Translations under genes and position numbers: made by a program | In this document: in pieces, positions 5,529 through 8,690 of the stretch | How positions within the stretch are numbered: position 1 is the first letter of the stretch | How the letters are laid out: the number at the start of each line of letters is the position of its first letter | Source: Hyphomonas sp. | Lineage (GTDB): Bacteria; Pseudomonadota; Alphaproteobacteria; Caulobacterales; Hyphomonadaceae | Assembly (NCBI GenBank): GCA_024743015.1 | Contig: JANSXJ010000141.1 | Location: forward strand, 1-8,690 | Reading direction: 5' to 3' | Length of the DNA: 8,690 nucleotides | The notes under the pieces: model-generated | Databases searched by the model: none | The model's input: the letters and a program-made list of their open reading frames with translations, nothing else | Told to the model about the DNA's origin: nothing

Positions 5529-5534
5529 ATTTCA

Positions 5535-6305
5535 GTGTCAAACCGCGTATCCGAAGGACCGAAGCGCGCGCTTGTGACCGGTGCCGGAGCGCGTCTGGGA
5601 AAAGCCATGGCCGAAGCTCTCGGCCAAGATGGCTGGTCTGTCGCGGTGCATTATCGCGGCTCCAGATCTGGCGCAGAGGCCACCGCTGAGACGATCCGAA
5701 ACGCCGGTGGCCGCGCCGAACTTGTTCAAGCCGATCTGTCTGACGAAGAGCAAACAGCGACACTGGAACGCGCCGCCCATGAAGCGCTCGGCGGACCACT
5801 GACACTTCTGGTCAATTCCGCATCAACCTTCGAAGACGATTCGGCGCTGGAGCATTCGCGCAAGAACTGGGACTTCCACATGGGTCCCAATCTGCGCGCG
5901 CCGATCCTGCTGGCGCAACATTTCGCGCGTGCCTTGCCGCAAGATGAAGCCGGGCTGATCGTCAACATGATCGATATGCGCGTCCTCAAGCTGAACCCGC
6001 TCTTCTTCACCTACACACTATCCAAGTCCGCGCTCTGGTCCGCCACCCGAACGCTGGCGCAGTCTTTTGCGCCAAATATTCGCGTCAACGGGATCGGGCC
6101 CGGCCCGACTCTGGAAAATGTTCACCAAAAACCGGGTGAGTTCGCCGCAGAGGCCCAAGCCACCCTGACGCAGCAGGGCTCCAATCCGGGAGAGATCGTC
6201 AAGACACTGCGCTACCTGATCGAGGCGGACAGCATTACCGGTCAGTTGATCGCCAGCGATGGCGGGCAGCACCTGATGTGGCAGACGCCTGATGTGATGC
6301 TGTGA
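5535..6305 (+). CDS. SDR-family oxidoreductase, pteridine-reductase-like
   Basis: A 256-residue short-chain dehydrogenase/reductase. The cofactor motif is T15-G-A-G-A-R20-L-G22; the arginine in this motif is typical of pteridine-reductase-like enzymes (PTR1, FolM) and suggests NADPH. N94 lies in LVNSAS, and the catalytic pair is Y160 and K164 in FTYTLSK, followed by NGIGPGP at 185-191. The usual catalytic serine position appears to hold D147 (VNMIDMR), as in PTR1, where aspartate replaces serine. This supports a dihydropteridine/dihydrofolate-type reductase more than a steroid- or acyl-type SDR, but no fol gene is adjacent and the substrate is unproven. It lies 33 bases after a small membrane gene and 3 bases before the threonine aldolase start. 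Confidence 0.88.
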   Translation: MSNRVSEGPKRALVTGAGARLGKAMAEALGQDGWSVAVHYRGSRSGAEATAETIRNAGGRAELVQADLSDEEQTATLERAAHEALGGPLTLLVNSASTFEDDSALEHSRKNWDFHMGPNLRAPILLAQHFARALPQDEAGLIVNMIDMRVLKLNPLFFTYTLSKSALWSATRTLAQSFAPNIRVNGIGPGPTLENVHQKPGEFAAEAQATLTQQGSNPGEIVKTLRYLIEADSITGQLIASDGGQHLMWQTPDVML

Positions 6306-6308
6306 TCC

Positions 6309-7337
6309 ATGGATTTTTCGTCTGACACTGCTGCTCCCGCGCACCCCGCCGTTATCGAAGCCATCGCAGCCGCCAATCATGGCAACCAGGCGAGCTATGG
6401 CGGCGACGAAACAACCGTGCGCCTGCGCGGCTTGCTCGCTGAGACGTTCGAAACCGACGATTTTGACTTCTGGATCTGCGCGAGTGGCACCGCGTCAAAT
6501 GCGCTGGCGCTTTCAATTCTTTGCTCGTCAGCCGGGGCCATTGCCTGCCATGAAGAAGCGCACATTGAACGCGATGAACGCGGCGCGCCTGAATTCTTTA
6601 CGGGAGGGGCGAAGCTGAGGCTGCTCCCGGGACACGGCGGGCAGATTGACGAAACCGCCCTGCGCGAGGCCTTATCGGCCAATAATCCCGAATTTGTGCA
6701 TGAAACGCCTCTGGAAGCGCTGTCGCTGACCAATCTCACGGAATGCGGCACCGCCTACGCGCCCGCCAAGGTCGAGCATTTCGCCTCGCTGGCCAAAGCT
6801 GAAGGCTTGAACACGCATCTGGATGGCGCGCGGCTGGCAAACGCGCTGGTCGCCACTGGCGCAAGCCCCGCTGAGATGAGCTGGAAAGCCGGGATCGACA
6901 TATTAACGCTCGGTCTGACCAAGACCGGTGCGATTGGCTGCGAAATCATCCTGCTGTTTGGGTCGAAACGCGCAGAATTTCCTCAATTACAAGCCCGCGC
7001 AAAGCGCTCCGGACATATGCCCCCAAAAATCCGTTTCCTGGCCGCTCAAGCCGAAGCGATGCTGACAGATAATCTGTGGATGACGCTCGCCACAAAAGCC
7101 AATCAAACATCCCGGGAACTGGCGGACATGCTATGCGCTAAACCCGGCGTGACGCTCGCCTATCCCGTCGATGGCAATGAAGTGTTCTGCATGCTGCCAA
7201 CGGAAATCGAGGCCTTGATCACGCGAGCCGGCGTGAAATGCTATCCTTGGCCCGGCGGCTCGTATCGGTTTGTCTGCTCCTGGACAACGCCCGCGAGCGA
7301 CCTCGACGCGATGCGAGACTTACTGGCCAAGGCCTGA
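6309..7337 (+). CDS. ltaE: Low-specificity threonine aldolase, PLP-dependent
   Basis: Cleaves L-threonine or L-allo-threonine to glycine and acetaldehyde. The 342 residues fit the family. Near the N-terminus FSSDTAAPAHPAV resembles the family opening. ASGTASNALAL at 58-68 binds the cofactor phosphate; CHEEAHIERDERGAPEF at 80-96 holds the stacking histidine; HLDGARLAN at 170-178 gives D172 and R175; and LTKTGAIGCE at 203-212 carries the Schiff-base lysine K205. Start: ATG 6309, three bases after the SDR stop; no good ribosome binding site is visible, so translation is probably coupled. Its last 18 bases overlap the convergent TetR-type gene. The related beta-eliminating lyases are less likely because the HIxxDE and LTKTGA motifs fit threonine aldolase. 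The functional link to the SDR is unclear. Confidence 0.9.
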   Translation: MDFSSDTAAPAHPAVIEAIAAANHGNQASYGGDETTVRLRGLLAETFETDDFDFWICASGTASNALALSILCSSAGAIACHEEAHIERDERGAPEFFTGGAKLRLLPGHGGQIDETALREALSANNPEFVHETPLEALSLTNLTECGTAYAPAKVEHFASLAKAEGLNTHLDGARLANALVATGASPAEMSWKAGIDILTLGLTKTGAIGCEIILLFGSKRAEFPQLQARAKRSGHMPPKIRFLAAQAEAMLTDNLWMTLATKANQTSRELADMLCAKPGVTLAYPVDGNEVFCMLPTEIEALITRAGVKCYPWPGGSYRFVCSWTTPASDLDAMRDLLAKA

Positions 7338-7937
7338 GGCCAACCAGGTCTGCATCAGCGTCATAAAGCCGTTCGTATCAATGGGTGACGCCTCTTTGCC
7401 GCCAAGTAATTGCTGATGCAGCGTCATGACGAGGATGGGCGACAGCATCATGAAGGCCGCGGCCTTTCGCTCGGTTTCAGTCTCTGGACGTCCGGGCGTA
7501 GCGTCCATTTTTGCCGAAACAGCCTCCAGCGCCGGGTCGAGTAGATTCTCCAGATAGGCCCGCCCGACCGCCTCATCCGCCATACCTTCGATCAGTCCGA
7601 ACGCGTGGGCCCGGGCAAATCCGCCATGCGTGAGCCCGGCCTCGGTCACCCGAAAATACTCTGCCACGGCGGTTGCTGTATCGTCTGCGCCTGTCTTGAT
7701 GACGTCCCAGAGCGGCAATGCGCGGGCATGAATATGCTCCAGAATGGCGATCACGACGCCTTGCCGGTCGCGAAAATAGTGGCGCAGGGTCGGCTCAGAC
7801 GCATCTGCCGCCAGCGCGAACTGGCGCAGCGATGGACGGCGCAGATCATCCTGAAGGGCAAATTCCGTCAGCGTATCCAGCAGAGCCGAGCGCTTCGCCT
7901 CAAAATTATGATTTCGAACCCCTGCTGGTCGCGGCAT
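7320..7937 (-). CDS. TetR/AcrR-family transcriptional regulator
   Basis: A 205-residue regulator. The N-terminal DNA-binding domain covers roughly residues 12-60, with the helix-turn-helix in SLRQFALAADASEPTLRHYF (36-55) and the typical following segment RDRQGVVIAILEH. The rest, about 70-205, is helical and would bind a ligand that cannot be predicted. Start: ATG 7937, with a GGGGAGG stretch ending three bases upstream (short spacing). The 3' end overlaps the end of the threonine aldolase gene by 18 bases, so the two genes converge and transcripts would be antisense over that stretch. Targets are unknown; being convergent rather than divergent, it has no obvious neighbour target. Confidence 0.88.
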   Translation of the reverse strand: MPRPAGVRNHNFEAKRSALLDTLTEFALQDDLRRPSLRQFALAADASEPTLRHYFRDRQGVVIAILEHIHARALPLWDVIKTGADDTATAVAEYFRVTEAGLTHGGFARAHAFGLIEGMADEAVGRAYLENLLDPALEAVSAKMDATPGRPETETERKAAAFMMLSPILVMTLHQQLLGGKEASPIDTNGFMTLMQTWLASGLGQ

Positions 7938-7972
7938 AGGCCTCCCCGCCTGTGGTTTTTATTGGGCCAACC

Positions 7973-8002
7973 TTTCTAGCCGTGGAGTTCAACGTAAAGC
8001 AA
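7973..8002 (-). promoter_or_regulatory. Candidate sigma-70-type promoter for the TetR-type gene
   Basis: On the minus strand, TTGCTT (7997-8002) and TAGAAA (7973-7978) are separated by 18 bases, upstream of the start at 7937 in the 91-base gap after the COQ9-like gene. Both boxes deviate from consensus, so this is a tentative call. Confidence 0.3.
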
Positions 8003-8028
8003 CTGCAATGTGTATCCGCCAATAATCA

Positions 8029-8664
8029 CTACAGGTCGCGCGGTTTCGTACGCGCTCGAACTTTCTCGGCAAAATCGAGGACGGGCGATACGAGCTTTCC
8101 ACCGGTTTTCCCAACCGTCATGGCTTGTTGTAACCTTCGCTCAATGAATGCCTGCATCTCATCCGGGTTGTCCGTGTCCAGCCAGCGCAGCACGATAGAC
8201 GGGATGACCGCACTCAGAAGCGCGCGCTTGGTTTGGCGATTATAATCCGTCGCCTGATCTCCTGCGGCTTCCCAGATCGCATCAGCAATTGCCCAGATCC
8301 GTTTCACGGCGGCGCCGGCGCCCCATGGCGCTAAACCGCGCCCCGCGGCCTTGCGCACAGCGGCTTTGTTAGACCCCAGCGCGTCCAACCAGGCCTGCAA
8401 CCCCGCTGCAACCCGCTCATGTGTGCGCAGAGCGTCGAGATCCTGACGCGCCAGAGTGATCAACATCTGATCCGTCGAGCGCTCGAAGAAATGATCAATA
8501 AGATCGGTCACGCCATTTGGGGCCGCCAAGGCGCGCTCGCCGTCAGTCAGGTCTGCTGCGGCCGCGGATCTGCGCATCGCGCCGACCGTCCAGCCGGTCT
8601 GTTCCACTTCCGGCAGTAACGCATCCAGCCAGCGATCGCGCAATTTTTCCGATGGCGTGCTCAT
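8029..8664 (-). CDS. COQ9-family ubiquinone biosynthesis accessory protein
   Basis: A 211-residue protein with the COQ9 layout. An N-terminal TetR-like helical part has GWTVGAMRRSAAAADL at about 24-39, then LAAPNGVTDLIDHFFERSTDQM at about 46-67, matching the LAFPxGxxDLIxxF region of the family. The C-terminal DYNRQTKRALLSAVIPSIVL segment at about 140-159, with RWLDTDNPDEMQAFIERR after it, matches the COQ9 core. In eukaryotes COQ9 binds lipids and presents CoQ intermediates to COQ7; bacterial homologues are assumed to act similarly in ubiquinone synthesis. Start: ATG 8664, with GGAG six bases upstream. Its N-terminal fold resembles TetR regulators, but the C-terminal motif argues against a DNA-binding regulator. 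It is upstream of, and in the same direction as, the TetR-type gene, 91 bases apart. Confidence 0.85.
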   Translation of the reverse strand: MSTPSEKLRDRWLDALLPEVEQTGWTVGAMRRSAAAADLTDGERALAAPNGVTDLIDHFFERSTDQMLITLARQDLDALRTHERVAAGLQAWLDALGSNKAAVRKAAGRGLAPWGAGAAVKRIWAIADAIWEAAGDQATDYNRQTKRALLSAVIPSIVLRWLDTDNPDEMQAFIERRLQQAMTVGKTGGKLVSPVLDFAEKVRARTKPRDL

Positions 8665-8690
8665 ATCTGACTCCGGGGATAGGCAAGGCG

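Noticed and set aside
8029..8664. Calling the COQ9-like protein a TetR regulator because of its helical N-terminus.
   Set aside because: It lacks a convincing recognition helix and carries the DYNRQTKRALL...RWLD C-terminal block of COQ9 proteins.

Overview
The window looks like a GC-rich chromosomal segment of an alphaproteobacterium. A marine Hyphomonadales/Maricaulales-type organism is the best guess. The COQ9-family protein, the PgsA- and GloB-type sequences, the codon use and the dense, overlapping gene packing all fit. This placement is from family resemblance only; no marker gene such as rRNA is present. There are no mobile elements, CRISPR arrays, rRNA or tRNA genes that I can support.

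Left block, minus strand (about 2749 down to 1): a class I methyltransferase overlaps a PII nitrogen-signalling protein by 4 bases. Then comes a 66-base gap with a strong palindrome, a renalase-like FAD-dependent oxidoreductase, a 51-residue zinc-finger protein of the DUF2256 type that starts at TTG, and the N-terminal part of histidinol-phosphate aminotransferase (hisC), cut by the window edge.

Middle block, plus strand (2797-4565): a divergent three-gene run made of glyoxalase II (gloB), a DUF985 cupin and a CDP-alcohol phosphatidyltransferase (pgsA). The junctions are a GTG start directly after a stop and a TGATG overlap. A hairpin overlaps the pgsA stop. It is followed by a 203-base spacer with two more hairpins whose loops are rich in G and carry GGA motifs. 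The spacer leads to a 32-residue predicted membrane peptide, whose stop codon directly abuts the stop of a convergent Nudix hydrolase.

Right block: divergent from the Nudix gene, a plus-strand run encodes a 28-residue predicted membrane peptide, a pteridine-reductase-like SDR enzyme and a low-specificity threonine aldolase. The aldolase gene overlaps a convergent TetR-type regulator at its 3' end. A COQ9-like ubiquinone accessory gene follows on the minus strand.

Most of the content is ordinary metabolism. The parts worth a second look are the small genes (DUF2256 and the two membrane peptides), the FNR/FixK-like dyad in front of the FAD oxidoreductase, the PII protein coupled to a methyltransferase with an unusual T-loop, and the G-rich double hairpin after pgsA.
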